This document shows positions 11,034 to 23,300 of a stretch of 64,000 nucleotides of DNA, piece by piece. Position 1 is the stretch's first letter; every line of letters starts with the position of its first letter. Under the pieces are notes generated by a model, which worked only from the letters and a program-made list of their open reading frames with translations, ran no database searches and was not told where the DNA came from. Source of the DNA: Stenocarpella maydis (Eukaryota; Ascomycota; Sordariomycetes; Diaporthales; Diaporthaceae); contig NQMI01000040.1 in assembly GCA_002270565.1 (NCBI GenBank), positions 278,506 through 342,505 on the forward strand. The letters are read 5' to 3'. The translations under genes were made by a program, and so were the position numbers.

Positions 11034-12158
11034 TTTGTCTTGTATGCTATCAATATCATGTCGTGCTGGCTTATGGACTGGGGAACGTGGGTATTGGTCT
11101 CGAGACACGGTGCTTGGACCTGCGGCGAATTATCTGAGACAAGTCTGCGAAGCTGCTGAGCATGACTCGAGAATAGCACCTGCTGACTTACATAAGGTAT
11201 GGTTAGGGGAACAAGTTAGCTTCACGGCCAAGGTGACGAATAATTAAAATATGGTTTACGTAGAAGTTAACTAGCCTCTTTCATAACTTGATATTTGTAA
11301 AATTCTCATTTACCAAGATTAAAATTATTTTTAAACTTTATGAGGTAGTCAAGGTTAAAGGGTGGCCATCTGGGAGGATGGCAAGGCTTGTGGAAAGGGG
11401 TGGAGCTGGCCTTGACCGTCCATCCATCAGCCTCAGCCCGGGTAACAAAGGGTGCTAATTTTGGATCGCTACCCGCTTTATGTGTTGATGAAAATGAACT
11501 TTGTTCTCTATCAACAAAACTGCCTTCTCTTGTCTACCTACTTGCCTTTTCTTAAACACTACTAGCATGTATGGCATTTGACATTGCTCTTCAGTGCCTA
11601 CTTTCTTTATGGCACCTGCCAGTGTGCAGTAATACCTGTATTTCCCTTACTAACCTTCCACGTTCTGATGCAGGTATACTTGGAGAAGGACCTACAATCA
11701 CTTTAGCCTGGGATCTGGACAGCATGATGCCCCCCCCCCAGACCACCTGTGTGGGGGTTTAGATGCAGTTTCCTGCGGCTGACACCTCTACTGGCATTTC
11801 AGTATCAATAGCACCCAGCGTGCTTTTGCGGGCTGCTGCCAGCGGAGACGGCGATACACCATGCATGTGCACCATTTCATCCTATACAGACCGAGAAGAT
11901 TAGAACAGGAAGTGATCATGACAAATGCCGAGCCAGCATCCAGGGGTCAAGTCTCGGAGGTCATATCCAGTCCAGGCCACACCGTCTCAGCGATGTAAAG
12001 CATTATAGATGACTTGGTCGGCAGCTTCCGGCGCATCCTTGCAAGTGCACCTAGTCAGGTTATATTCGGAGGACGGCCGATCAGTCGCCATGGTTGATAT
12101 GCTTAGCCCTATTCCGCAAATCACCTTTCTACAGATTGCCCTCTCCATCCTCCCGAGG
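11034..12158. other. Intergenic region
   Basis: The stretch from about 11200 to 11360 is AT-rich and probably promoter sequence of the DUF5672 gene. The part near 12158 is the 3' flank of the P450 gene. I see no gene. Confidence 0.45.
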
Positions 12159-13875
12159 CTAAGCCCGCCTCCTGACCCCAATCTCAAGCCCGAGCGGCTT
12201 CCTCAGGAACCCTTCGCGCGTCTCCATGACGTCCTGGCGCAGGAACACGTCGTACCTCCTCGCCCACGTGGCCACGATAAGCTTCATCTCCATCTCGGCC
12301 ACGTTGCGGCCCACGCAGGCCCGGGGGCCGTAGCTGAAGGGGATGAAGGCGTTCTTCTGCCGCGGGGTGAGCGCGTCCCACCGCTCGGGCCGGAACTCGC
12401 CCGCGTCCGGGCCCCAGATCTCGGGCGAGTGGTGCATTGTGTACGAGGGCACCGAGAGCACCGTCCCCGGGGGGAAGTAATGGCCGCGGATGGACACCCC
12501 GCGGGGGGCGTCGGGGGGGATCTGGCGCGGCAGGCCGATGCCGCTCGTCGAGTGGTGGCGCAGGGCCTCGTTGAGGACGTTCTGGAGGTAGGGGAGGTGG
12601 GCGACCTGCTCGTAGGTGGGCACCTCGCCGGCGCCGCCGGGGAGGGCCCCGTCCAGCTCGGCCTGGAGCTTGGCCAGCACGCCGGGGGTGCGGGCGACGT
12701 GGTACAGCAGGGCGCAGGACGAGTTGGAGGTGGTGTCGGAGCCGGCGATGAGCTGGGTCAGGGCCTCGGCGGTGAGCTCCTCGCGGCCCAGGGGCTCGCC
12801 CTTGTCGTCGCGGCCCTCCATCAGGCGGGCCAGCAGGTCCTTGCGGTCGATGGGGGGCGGGCTGTCCAGGCGGCCCTTGACGCAGGCGATGGCGATGCCG
12901 GCCAGCTGCTGCACCGCGGCGGCACCCTGGCTGAAGAAGGGGTCGGGCAGCCACGGGGCCCACGGCTTGAGCCGGGGGAGGCAGCCCAGGGTGGCGCTGA
13001 CCTCGCCGCGGCGGTTGAGGATCTGGATGGCCGGGGCGTAGATGGGGTCCGCATCCGGGCTGGCGCGCACCTCGGCCAGGTCCTCGCCGCGGTCCAGCAT
13101 GCCGAAGGGGGCACCGAATGCCAGGTCGCCGATGACGTCGAAGGCGAGGTAGTTGAACCACTTGAGGCAGTCGAGGTGTGCGGTGGGCGTCCTGGCGCCG
13201 GGGGTGCTGTTGTTTGCGCTCCTGGCGATGAGGTCGTCCCAGCGCTTGACAAACAGCTCGAGGTTGGAGTGGATGTAGGGCTCGAACTGCGAGACCGACT
13301 TGGCCGAGAATGTGTGGCTGACAATCTTGCGCTTGCGCGAGTGCTCAGCCCTGTCGCGCGTGTTGAACAGTCCACGCTGGATCGACACGAATGCATCATA
13401 GAAGTCGCTGTGTGGTGAGATGGTGTGAGCGGATCGACATGCTGTGCAGAGAAGAGGGGGGGGGGGAAGGGCGGTCGGAAATGACGGCTTCTTACCTCTT
13501 GAGGAAGCCGTTGCCATGGCCATATATGACCTGGATGGCCTCGTCGTCGGCCACGCTGACATGATTGGGCTGGATCCGGACCACGGGGCCGAGCTTCTTG
13601 TGCACCTCGTCGACGGTCAGGTACCTGTCTCCGCGCCGGCATACCCGGAGCAGCCACAGGTTTGAGAACTGCGCGGGGAACGGCGCGGGGATGTGTCGGA
13701 GGTGTGCGTATGTGACCAGGTACGGGTAGAGGTACCAGGCGACGAGGAGGGCTGGGGCTGCGAGGAGGGCCCACGGCGAGAGCAACAGGTTGACGATGGC
13801 CATGACTGCTTGGATGCGTGTCCGCCAGAAAACCACGTCGTCGAGAGGGAAGGGCGTCGGTCGTGGAGACGGCAT
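12159..13875 (-). CDS. CYP53: Cytochrome P450, CYP53-like (benzoate 4-hydroxylase type)
   Basis: Two exons on the minus strand, 13875-13496 and 13407-12159, joined across an 88-bp GTAAG...CAG intron, give about 542 residues, a normal length for a microsomal P450. An N-terminal membrane anchor lies at about 25-50, followed by a Pro-rich hinge (H-I-P-A-P-F-P). The oxygen-binding I-helix motif is A-G-S-D-T-T-S, the K-helix is E-A-L-R (ExxR), and the haem loop is P-F-S-Y-G-P-R-A-C-V-G with the ligand Cys near residue 491. The exon junction motif (G-N-G-F-L-K-S-D-F-Y-D-A-F) and the C-terminal run (M-E-T-R-E-G-F-L-R-K-P-L-G-L) match what I know of CYP53, the fungal benzoate para-hydroxylases that feed protocatechuate formation and aromatic detoxification. 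Family assignment is from remembered motifs. A reductase partner is not in the window. The GC-rich coding sequence opens long false frames on the other strand. Confidence 0.88.
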
Positions 13876-16130
13876 CCGGCGCTGTCCAGGTAGATATGCA
13901 TCTCAATGCCCGTCCGTTGTCAATCACGGTCCACCCCTGCTCCGCTCCGGGGGTCTATCCACAATACATGGTAGCGCCCCGGGGCCCCAGCTTCTTCCCC
14001 AAGGTCCACATGTCTGCCTCCTGGGCTGTCTGCCTCCTGGGCTGTCTTGTCTGTCCAGTGTCCGCTCATGGCGTCGCTAGCTGCAAGACCAGGACGGAAT
14101 GCTCGGTGCTCGCCGGTTCGGCCTTCGCCCTGGCCAACATGACCACGATTGCACATGTCAAGTCTGTCTTGGCCCCTGCCCGGATGCTGCGCAAAGCTAA
14201 TGTTGGAAGCTGAGGGGGGGAATGCGGGGGGGGGGGGGGAACATCGGGACCCACCCGGCTCTTAGTGTACTTAAGTCGGTGCCTGGGCAGGCCTGTCCCG
14301 TCGGCTGTGTCCAGCCCGGCATTCACATGCGGTAGCTGGGGGGCGCAACATAACGGGTTACTTGGTACGCCTAGGTACTTACGTACATAATTCTGTGCCC
14401 GTCGTGCATCATCTCGCGACGCGAACCTCCTACCACAGTACGCTCGCGCTCTCGCTTTTTTTTTTTTTTTTTTTTTTTGAGTAGCACATCAGAGCCCTCA
14501 TCTTTAAACTCGTCTAGCCGATGCTGCCAGTAATTGATTAGTTCAAAAGCTGCGGGTCCCGTTCCATTGATGTAGCCCCGGACCACCATACTACAACGCA
14601 TGCACCTCCTGCAAGCCATCCTCGATCGTACTAGTTACCTCAATGATTCCAGTAAAACTCGGCACTTTGGCATATGGTTGCTGAGTAAAAGGTATTCAAT
14701 TACAGAATTCTACTTCGCATCTGTAATATATAGGTACGTATTAGTTATTCTTCCTAGTTCTTTATTTATATGCCTGAAATGCACTCTCTCAGTATAGAAC
14801 TTGGCGATCTCATGAATTAACGCAGAGGAACCTTGCCCAGCTCCTTCGTTCCCAGTTCAAGGCCTTTCAGGCGAAGAAGATAATTTACCATTGCTTAGGT
14901 CTCCCCGGTCCTCCGAAAGTGGTCTCACCTGGCGAAACATGAAGGAGGAAATAAACTCAGGCGTCCTCCAATAAGCGGCCTCCGCCCATGGGTATTAACG
15001 GTTGAAAGCTGAGTGAGTGGCTTAGAACTAAATGGTAATAAGTTGATAGAGGGGACTTTGCCTACCATTTTCACTCGACACGTTTTCTACCAAACATAAA
15101 CAGGGAAGCCTGCTTAATGTCTCACCCATTGAAGCCAAGAACCTTGGAATAGGTCACCTAGATGCATCATGTTAGTCGCTTCGCCTTGATATAACTAAGT
15201 CGCAACCATTATTTGGTCTGGAAACATATAGGTACGTACTTATGTAAGAGCAGTTCCACACACGTGGCCCGGATTCTGAGGATTGTCAGGTACGAGTACA
15301 TTGTTCCGGCCATGAGGCGTACTTAGTGAAACGGCCGAGAGCTCGGCAGTTCTTCAGTATGGGAATTTGTGGCATCTCTGGTAATCTCAACGGCGAATGT
15401 AGTGAATCTGAAATATTTCATCGGGATTAGTTGGGTAGGCACATAATGTGACATGTAAGGATTGTTCTTGTAATCAGATCCTCCAAGCGTCCCTTTTCAC
15501 ACGCAGAGAGCTGTTGTCACTTTCATCCTGGCGAATCTAAATAATCCAGCTCCTGCAGGGGTCTGGGAGCTGTCACCGGAGCTCCGGGGCCGGGAAGCAC
15601 CTGAGTGCATCAGCTTGCGACACAGAGCACGGTAAGAAGTGAGCACTGCATGTGGGCAGCATGTTTGGACAGTTCAGACGGGATTCATATTGCGACTGGT
15701 ATCGGGACAGTCCGCCATGCCACATAGCGTAGCGTCGCACCATTTATCCGGCCAGCTTCACCCCAGCCCCAGGGTGTGTTTGAGCGTCTAGCGGCCTCAG
15801 ATACACTCTCTGTTGACAGTTGGCTAGTGAACAAGTCAATGAGGTGTCATGTTTCCTGCACTGCGTGCAGATTTAAGGTTCGTCGTCCTCCAGGCTGACC
15901 ACGCATGCAGTTGTGCTACGTGACGCGGACGTGCTTCTTCATGCGTTAATCTCGACCGCTCGGCGCCAAACCCCTGGTTTTCTCTGACGACATTTCATGC
16001 GGATACACCGGGAATCAATGGAAACCCTCTCGTGCCCAAAACGCCCTCCAAGTTCGTCCATCAAATAGACTCTTCCGCCTCTGCCGGGGTCGTCGCGGTC
16101 CCCGCGGCCTTTTAAGTACAGATCGCATTG
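13876..16130. other. Long intergenic region
   Basis: From about 14800 to 16100 no open frame of even 60 codons appears, and no RNA gene is evident to me. The region has a run of G at 14226-14240, a run of about 22 T at 14457-14478 and several copies of the string taggtac/ggtacgta (for example 14374, 14733, 15230). It should carry the promoters of the P450 gene and of the protease-like gene at 16131. Confidence 0.45.
14457..14478 (+). repeat. Poly-T run of about 22 bp
   Basis: A homopolymer run in intergenic DNA. It could be a promoter poly-T tract or the decayed tail of a retroposed copy; nothing nearby decides this. Confidence 0.7.
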
Positions 16131-18372
16131 ATGGATCAGCCTGACTTCAATGGGCCTGTCGTGGCGACGGACGACCCGGAGACGATACCGCGCTCCGAAT
16201 CGCGCCTCAAGAGGTTGTCCGGCTTGACGGCTAACCGCCTATCCATCCCTTTCTCATTATTCTCCTTCAGGTCCCGCACTTCAGAGAGCGACGGCCAGAA
16301 GCTCCCCAAGCAGCAGAATGGCAGGCCCAAGAGCTTTCAGCCGAGTGAATCGACCACCCGGTCGTCCACAGCAACCGCAGCCCGGCCGGACGAGCAAGAT
16401 GCTGTCCGTCAGCCGCCCCTCCTACCGATCCTTGGGACTGCGCGTGGGGGTTACCTCAGGTCATTGCTTTCGCTCTTCTCTGATGGGCATGACAACGATT
16501 CCTTGTCTACTCAAACCGCCACTCCAGTATCAGACCACACACCTATGACCGATGTCAGCCCCTGGCCACGCAGTTTAGGACTATACGAGTATGACTTGGA
16601 CTCACCCGTCATATATAGGTACTCCAAAAACCAGCAGCTCTACGTCGGATGGCCCGATGTTGTATATCCGCCAGCAGAGGCACTCGTGGAATTCGAGACG
16701 GAGACTTTACCATTGCTGGAGCAGGACTTGCAGGGGATTAGCGCGCACCTCAGCCAACAAGACATACGGATCACATATGAGCTCCGCATGTCCGGCCATG
16801 CGAACCTAACAACTGGCACTGTGACGTTGACACCAACAGTATGGATTTTGTACAGGTCATACACATTAGCTGGTAATGTCGTGACCGCAGCCGCGCTGAA
16901 CCAGGTCGCCCTGGGCCTGGACTACCTGCAGACAGACATCGAAATCCACGAGGGAGGCGGGCGGACCGAGGCGAGCAGCGACAGGAAGCTTGTCGATGTG
17001 GATTTGGACAACAGCAAGGACAGCATCCAGTTATCCAACGGGGCTGTTCTTTCCCTGCACGTGGAGGACTGCCGGCAAAAAGACACGACATGCGGCGCGC
17101 TTGTGTGTGTCACGGTGCAGGAGGACAAGCTCCGCACGCAGCAGAGCCTCTGCCGGCTGGGCGGCCTCCTCAAGATCAACGGAAAATACGTGCTGGGCAT
17201 AACAACTGCGCACGCGATGCTTGACACCAGCGGGATATTCAAGGACTCGTTCGACGACGCCCCGGGGGGCGATGACCTGCGCACCCCCAAGGGCAAAGCT
17301 GTCGACCGGGACGCCATCGTGCTTGAAGTTGGCGACGTCGATGGGTGGCAGGCGGCCACGCGCGACGCCGCCATCGATTTTCTCGGCGTATCCATGAACT
17401 CCCGGGGTGATGTTGCCCTCAACCGGTCGCGGCCCCAGAATGCGACAGACTTCGCCATGCTGCGCCTCCGCGACCTGCCTGACTCCATCCGCAACAGATA
17501 TGTCCCTCCGGGCTCGGACGAGCCTGTGGATATCAAGTCCACTGCGTCTGCCAGCTCTTCTGCGCTCGATGAAGGGCCTGTATTCATCCTGGGTGGAGCT
17601 GGCCGTGTTGCTGATGCACAGCTCGTATGGGGCTCTGTGTGCTTTATCGTTAGAGGAAGAAACTTTCGCGTGAGGAGGGTGCAGACCCCCCAACCGCTCG
17701 GTAAGTGTCTCTGCCCAAGGTTCAATGTTTTGAGTCTAAATAGTTCTAGGTCCCGGAGCATCAGGATCTTGGGTTGTAAGGGGGGAAGTCCTATACGGTG
17801 TCATTATAGCCGTATACAAAGACGAGCCTTTTGCCTTGATGATGACAGCCGAAAGGCTGTTCGAGAGCATCCTCGGCTCAGCCTTCAGCATCCGCAACGT
17901 GGAGCTCTGGGACGGTGTCCTTCCCGAGACCGGCAGGTCGGAGCGCGCGGTGCGCACACAGTCCTCGACCACGGCGACAACAGAGGCCTCCTCATCAGAG
18001 ACCGCGCCCAAGCGCGACTTGAGCACGCGCACAAACGGCACCTATGCTGAATCGCCCCGTCCCTCCACCCTGGCTGGCAACTCGACGACGCAGGTGCGCG
18101 ACTTCCAGCTCAAAGCCGATGGAGGAAGGGCCAGCCAGGACGCCGGAGATCCGGGAGAGGTGATGGGGCTTCACCCCGCGCTCCGCGGCCAGGACGCACG
18201 TGAGAAGAGGGCCATCAAGCGGGCCTCGGGGGCCAGCCGGGCAAGCAGGCTCTCGGTTCCGAAGGTGCAGGTCAAGAGCTATCTGGACAAGAAGCTACCG
18301 ATGTTGGTGCGTCGAGCGAGCAAGGGCAAGGGCAGGGATGTGAACCGCGGAGCAACGTCAGAGAACAATTGA
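16131..18372 (+). CDS. Trypsin-fold protein with His-Asp-Ser triad, ~730 aa
   Basis: Exon 1 is 16131-17700 and exon 2 is 17750-18372, joined across a 49-bp GTAAGT...TAG intron that restores the frame. The first ATG in frame is at 16131. The N-terminal 150 residues are Ser/Arg-rich and probably disordered, and a folded region of unknown type covers about 150-330. The rest of the core looks like the fungal trypsin-like domain: T-T-A-H-A with His at about 361, D-F-A-M-L with Asp at about 440, and, just across the intron, G-A-S-G-S-W-V with Ser at about 528. These are in the right order and spacing for a chymotrypsin-type triad (GDSG written as GASG). There is no signal peptide, so the protein is probably intracellular. 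The C-terminal 190 residues are polar and basic. Such proteins are common in filamentous ascomycetes but uncharacterised; proteolytic activity is inferred. Confidence 0.78.
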
Positions 18373-18680
18373 GTGAACAGGGAGCGCCGGAGCGGCTCGG
18401 CGTTGTGTTTTGATGGATTTCGATACCCACCTCAGGCGGACGGGATTGGTTCTCTTCCTCTTTATTTCCCCCTTTGGCCATCCTCATCCATGGACGGGGC
18501 GTCCCAGGGCTCCTCGGCTCCAAGTTATGGCGTTTAGGTTGTCAGAAGTCGGCGCCTCGGGTACCACTCATGAGCAACATTTGCCGTGGGGCGTAGAAAT
18601 TAGTAATATATGGATAGGAATATATCGCTTTTCTTTGATCATCTCAAGCGCAAGAACTCATTGTCTTCTCTAGATCTACT

Positions 18681-20270
18681 CTATATGGCACTCCTGACAG
18701 AAAACCTACTCCAGCTCCTTATCTTCGCTCCATAACAATACAACGTGACTGGCCCACAGAGCATGACTATACAAACAAATGCAAGTAATGAAGTCCCCCA
18801 TGGTAATCCGAGATGGGCGTACATAATGTTCGCCCACAGTGGGAAGGAAGATGCGATTAGAGACCGGACGATGACGTGTATCGACATGGCCGAGTTGGCA
18901 TGGTGTTGATAAACATCGACGAGGTAAACGGTTCCAGCTATGAATATCAAGAGGAGTCCATACCCGATCAGGTAGCTCGCAATGACCTGGCATATCCAAT
19001 GCACATTCCCCGACCAACCAAACCAGATCAGAGAAGGAGGGAGAATGCCAGCGCCGAGGATCATTGGAGGCAGACGCCACTCGGGCTCTGTCATGTTATT
19101 GTTTGCAATGACTCGCTTCTTGTAGTATGTCATTGTGTAGGACGAGCAGGTGAGGAACGCCGAGATAACCCCCAACAGCACTGCAATCGACGGCAGATTG
19201 CTCATGGGGACGGACCAACCCCGCTGCTGGTACGCAGCAGGGAAAGCCTGGAAAGACAGGTAGAGTATTCCGTAGACCAGGGTGAGATATGCCGTTAGAA
19301 TAACCAGGATTGGTTCCTGGATGATGATGCGGACAGGCTTGGTGAGATACCGCTGAACGATGTCGCGGAAATCGATGGGTGTCTCTTCGGACTTGGCATG
19401 TAGCGCCCAATTCTTCGTCTCGAACCGCAGCCGCTTCGCCTTTAGCTGCAGGATCTTCCGGCTGGATGTCTCTCTGACGGTGAACAGCGCCAGGAAGCAC
19501 AGGACCCCAGCGAGGATCAGCGTCGCCCATGCCGTCCACCGCCACTGAGCCTCATAAGTCAGGAACGCCCCGGCAACCGGAGCGATGGTCGCGCCGAGAT
19601 TGATGGACATCCCCGAACAAGCCAGCGCCACACCCCGAGGGATCGGCTCATACAGCTCGAAGTACGTCCCAGACACAACAGCGAAGGTGCCGCTCCCGAA
19701 CGCTCCCGAGAAGAACCGGCATATCAGTACGGTTCTCGCATTTCCTCCCAGCGCTATCGGGATCTGAAACACAGACATGCCGACCACAGCGACGGTAAGC
19801 GGCACCAGGTGACCGACCAGCTCGGAGACTGGTCCGAAGAAGATGGGCCCTGCGAATAGGCCCAGGATCCAGAGCGAGACCCCCAGCTGGCCCTCAATCA
19901 GGGGCACGCCGAAGGCCTCAGCAAAGATGTGCTCTGCTGGGGCGAAGACACTAGAACCGAACGACACGCATGTGATCATACCGGAGGTCACGACCACGAA
20001 GAGGACCTTGCGGTGCGCGGGCCAGTTCCGCGGGCACTCTGGGTCGTCCGGCCCGTCCCAGTTGACGACGGTATCGTCCTCGGGGGTTATGCCAGCGTCC
20101 TGAGGTCTCTCCTCACGTTGCTTCTCGCATGGCCCATTGCCACACTCCAAATCGCGGCCGGACACGCCAGCCATGTCGTGGCTGAAATAGGTGGCATCGC
20201 TCAGGTGCTGACCCGCCGGAGGCGTGCGGTCTCCGTTGAGGGTCGGGGCGGCGGATATTGGGGTGTCCAT
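18681..20270 (-). CDS. MFS transporter, DHA1 drug:H+ antiporter type
   Basis: A single-exon gene of 529 residues, normal for the family. A hydrophilic N-terminal tail of about 90 residues ends with the fungal DHA1 signature D-D-P-E-C-P-R-N-W-P just before the first helix. About twelve hydrophobic segments follow in two blocks of six with a basic central loop (residues about 270-310, rich in Lys/Arg). A motif-A-like loop (G-P-V-S-E-L-V-G) is present between helices 2 and 3. The family exports drugs, polyamines and fungal metabolites at the plasma membrane (Flr1/Tpo1 relatives); the substrate cannot be read from sequence. A good TATA box lies 107 bp upstream of the ATG. Its 3' end lies about 300 bp from the end of the convergent protease-like gene. 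Confidence 0.9.
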   Translation of the reverse strand: MDTPISAAPTLNGDRTPPAGQHLSDATYFSHDMAGVSGRDLECGNGPCEKQREERPQDAGITPEDDTVVNWDGPDDPECPRNWPAHRKVLFVVVTSGMITCVSFGSSVFAPAEHIFAEAFGVPLIEGQLGVSLWILGLFAGPIFFGPVSELVGHLVPLTVAVVGMSVFQIPIALGGNARTVLICRFFSGAFGSGTFAVVSGTYFELYEPIPRGVALACSGMSINLGATIAPVAGAFLTYEAQWRWTAWATLILAGVLCFLALFTVRETSSRKILQLKAKRLRFETKNWALHAKSEETPIDFRDIVQRYLTKPVRIIIQEPILVILTAYLTLVYGILYLSFQAFPAAYQQRGWSVPMSNLPSIAVLLGVISAFLTCSSYTMTYYKKRVIANNNMTEPEWRLPPMILGAGILPPSLIWFGWSGNVHWICQVIASYLIGYGLLLIFIAGTVYLVDVYQHHANSAMSIHVIVRSLIASSFPLWANIMYAHLGLPWGTSLLAFVCIVMLCGPVTLYCYGAKIRSWSRFSVRSAI

Positions 20271-20376
20271 GGCGTTTTGGAGACAAATTCATGGCCCGCC
20301 TCCGGCCAGGCTTCATCGGAGATGTTTGATGAGAGACTGGCCTTGTACATTCCGGGGCAGTTCCTGTCCTTGTCGT

Positions 20377-20384
20377 CTTTTATA
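20377..20384 (-). promoter_or_regulatory. TATA box of the DHA1 MFS gene
   Basis: TATAAAAG on the minus strand, 107 bp upstream of the start codon at 20270. Confidence 0.55.
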
Positions 20385-23300
20385 GTTTGGCGATTTCGAA
20401 TGGAGCCCCGAGTCGCGGCAATGTTTTGTAAGCTAGAGCAGCTTCTGGATTCATTTTTGACCCGCTTTGGAATAAGATATTCCCTCGCGGAGCCTTTGTC
20501 TCAAATGCTACGGCCATACTATGGCCCGATTCCACTCTGTGTGTGAATGAAACTCCTTCCATGATTCTTTGAAAGAGTGCTGACTCAATGCTGCAGTGGG
20601 TCTCAGCGGCGGATTTGCCATGGTTCATTAATATGCTTAAACCTTAAAGATTTCCCAACTTAACTCTAAAATTTAATTCCCCCTCCATTATATATTCAAT
20701 CTTCATATAAAAAGATGTTTTGAGATGACAACGAAGAGGCCTTTTTCATGATATAGAACTTTTTTTCAATTTGGGGCTAAATTAAAAAAGTTGAATCTGG
20801 TGTAGTGTGATTTGTGCGTTGTTAGCGCCGTTTTGATACTTTCGCTTGTAAGTCAGAATAAAAGGGGCATCGGACGCCATGCTCGTGATACTGGAACAAG
20901 CTCGGGAGAATCGCGTGATAACTATTGGTCTGTGGAAATTAATGGAACAGTGGAAGCGCCGGCTACGAGAACGCTATACGCCCTTCAAGTTGTGATTGGA
21001 TGGATTCAGTCTTTCTTAACTCCAGAGCGGTGAGAGAGAAATTGTAAAACTCTGAGTTGAGGTCTTTCGTGTGAGGTTCATGCTTATCGTTTCAATGGCG
21101 CTACTGCAGCAAGTTCTTGTATTGAGTCACGCCGAGGTTACATATTAAGTATTGCAAAGATACGAGAGCGCACATCGGGCAAACGTCTTGGGATATCCGG
21201 CCCGGAACAGTCTCGTACCTTTGTATGTTGGGTCTGTGCCACGCTGTGCATGTCTAAAAATGCCTCAGCCCAACCTCTACGGGCTCAAGCTGGACTTTAG
21301 AAACCTACCTACAGAATCCCTATGATAGAGCTGGTTTCGTTTTTTAAGAAAGAATCAGGCCACAATTCCCTCAAAAAAAAAAAAGGGGGGGGGGAGCTAC
21401 GGCGGTCCCTGCATACGGTCGTAAACGCTCAAAGACCCAGCATTTGATAAGAAATATAATACTGATAACAATAAATTTCAAAATACAATAGCCACCAAAA
21501 CAATAGTGCTAGACTTGTGGTAAGGCTAGTTGAGACCGACTTTAAGCTGCGTGTAGACTAGAACCCGTCAAGACGAGTAGCTAAAGGCCAACTCATGACG
21601 GCGAACAGTCATATGGCGAAAAGAAATCTGGCCTTGTTTATAAAATGGTCGAGAGAGAGCGAAGCCCTCCCCCTTGTGACAGAGACTTGGCTTTAAACCC
21701 AATGGCCATGAGACGACAAGGTGTATAGATACGTCTTAGACTAAATCTGGTTTCCAAGGCTCAGGGTACCGAGATTACACCACAAAAGCTCCTCAAGCAA
21801 TGCTGATATGGTCTGGAATTAAGTGAGATCACCTTAGCTAGTAACCGAGTCATACATACCCCTGCCCTATTCATAATGAGAAGGGCGTTTGGGTATGAGA
21901 AGGATACTGAAGACTCGCAACCCATAAAAGCAAAAGGATACACCGGTCGATTATTAATCCAAGAGCAACACAGAGGGCATTAGCCCAGACTAATTCAAAA
22001 ATATCTAAGACCAATTATCTAGGGTTGAGTCTTGGACATCAAGTGATGAGTATTCGTGTTGTGGAACTAGACGTTGTGGGTGTGGGAGTTAGATGATGTA
22101 CCGATACATCATTCGTTCTCGTGGGTGCTGTTACACAGTTGAAGCGCTGTAGGCGCCGTGGTGGAGACCCTCTAGGCAACAACAGTGGAGCAGAGCGGCG
22201 CAGTCGGGCAGATGCCTAAGGCATCCGCGGAGGAAAGGTATATATATATATAGGAACGTCATAGACGGGTCGTTCCAGAGCAAATCCCAGAGTCCTCAGA
22301 CTCCCTAAGAAGCCCTTAGAGATTATCGTTGAAATGCACAAGCCCTTTACACACTCAAGCCCTTGTAAAAGGTGCGAATTTCTTATTTCTTGAGGAAATG
22401 TAACATGATTAACTTTGCGACAGAACACACTTGGTTCATTGGTAGTCATGTTCCTTGCTTTTCTTGATAAATGCTTCCGGAATGCATTGAGTAAACGGAG
22501 CTAGAATCTCTTTTACTACAATACACAACACACTGTTATTCCCATGCCTGTTAACCAAAAGAAGTCACAGGAAACTGGCGTCAAGTTGACCTTTAGACCT
22601 TTTCACAAAAAGAAAACCCGTAGGAGTCTCTTGAAGAAACTTGCTCGTACCACTTGAGCACAGGACCTCGGGACCGGCTAACAACGGTCGGGCTGGACTT
22701 AAAAAGGGGAACACGTGCAAAGTCATGAGCCGATTACCCCCATAATGACATCCCAGTGCCGCTTGCAACCGAGAACAGAGCATTGAAAGCTAATGGGAAC
22801 GAAACCTGAAATCAAAAGATGACTCTTGAGCAATAACGCGATCGATCCGGGCAGGACCAGAGATGAAAGGCCATTTGTTCAAACTTTGAAGTCTACAGGT
22901 CCACTCTACAAGATCCACTACCAAATGCCACCCTGGATCGTTAATGTGTGAGAACAGTTTCTGCTTGTGACGGATTGATAATGTACGAACATGCTGAGGC
23001 CACATGCATGCTGAGTCCGGATAATATGGCCCGGCCAAAGACGATGGAAACATCGAAGTCCAACCTGGGCGTCGATCATTTTCATCCCATCAAATGTTAG
23101 AACGGGCACGCAGTAGCCTGCTAGCTATTATTAGAGCCCCTGCACTGGCTCCATCCACCCCTTTCCCCTACCCGAGGATAATGCTTCTTTTTGATTGCGC
23201 CACATCAGCGTTCATGCATAACGGTTCTACGCACAGTACCTTACCCCAGACTCTTCCATGTTCGCGGCATTCCTAGCCGTGTGCAACGTGCCTTTATCTC

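Noticed and set aside
12009..13418. 469-codon plus-strand frame across the P450 gene
   Set aside because: It is the GC-rich shadow of the P450 exon, rich in Gly/Val/Ala/Glu/Arg without any domain, while the minus strand has all P450 motifs.
22000..23100. Possible retrotransposon relic
   Set aside because: The broken minus-strand frames match no reverse transcriptase, integrase or gag motif, and no pair of long terminal repeats was seen.
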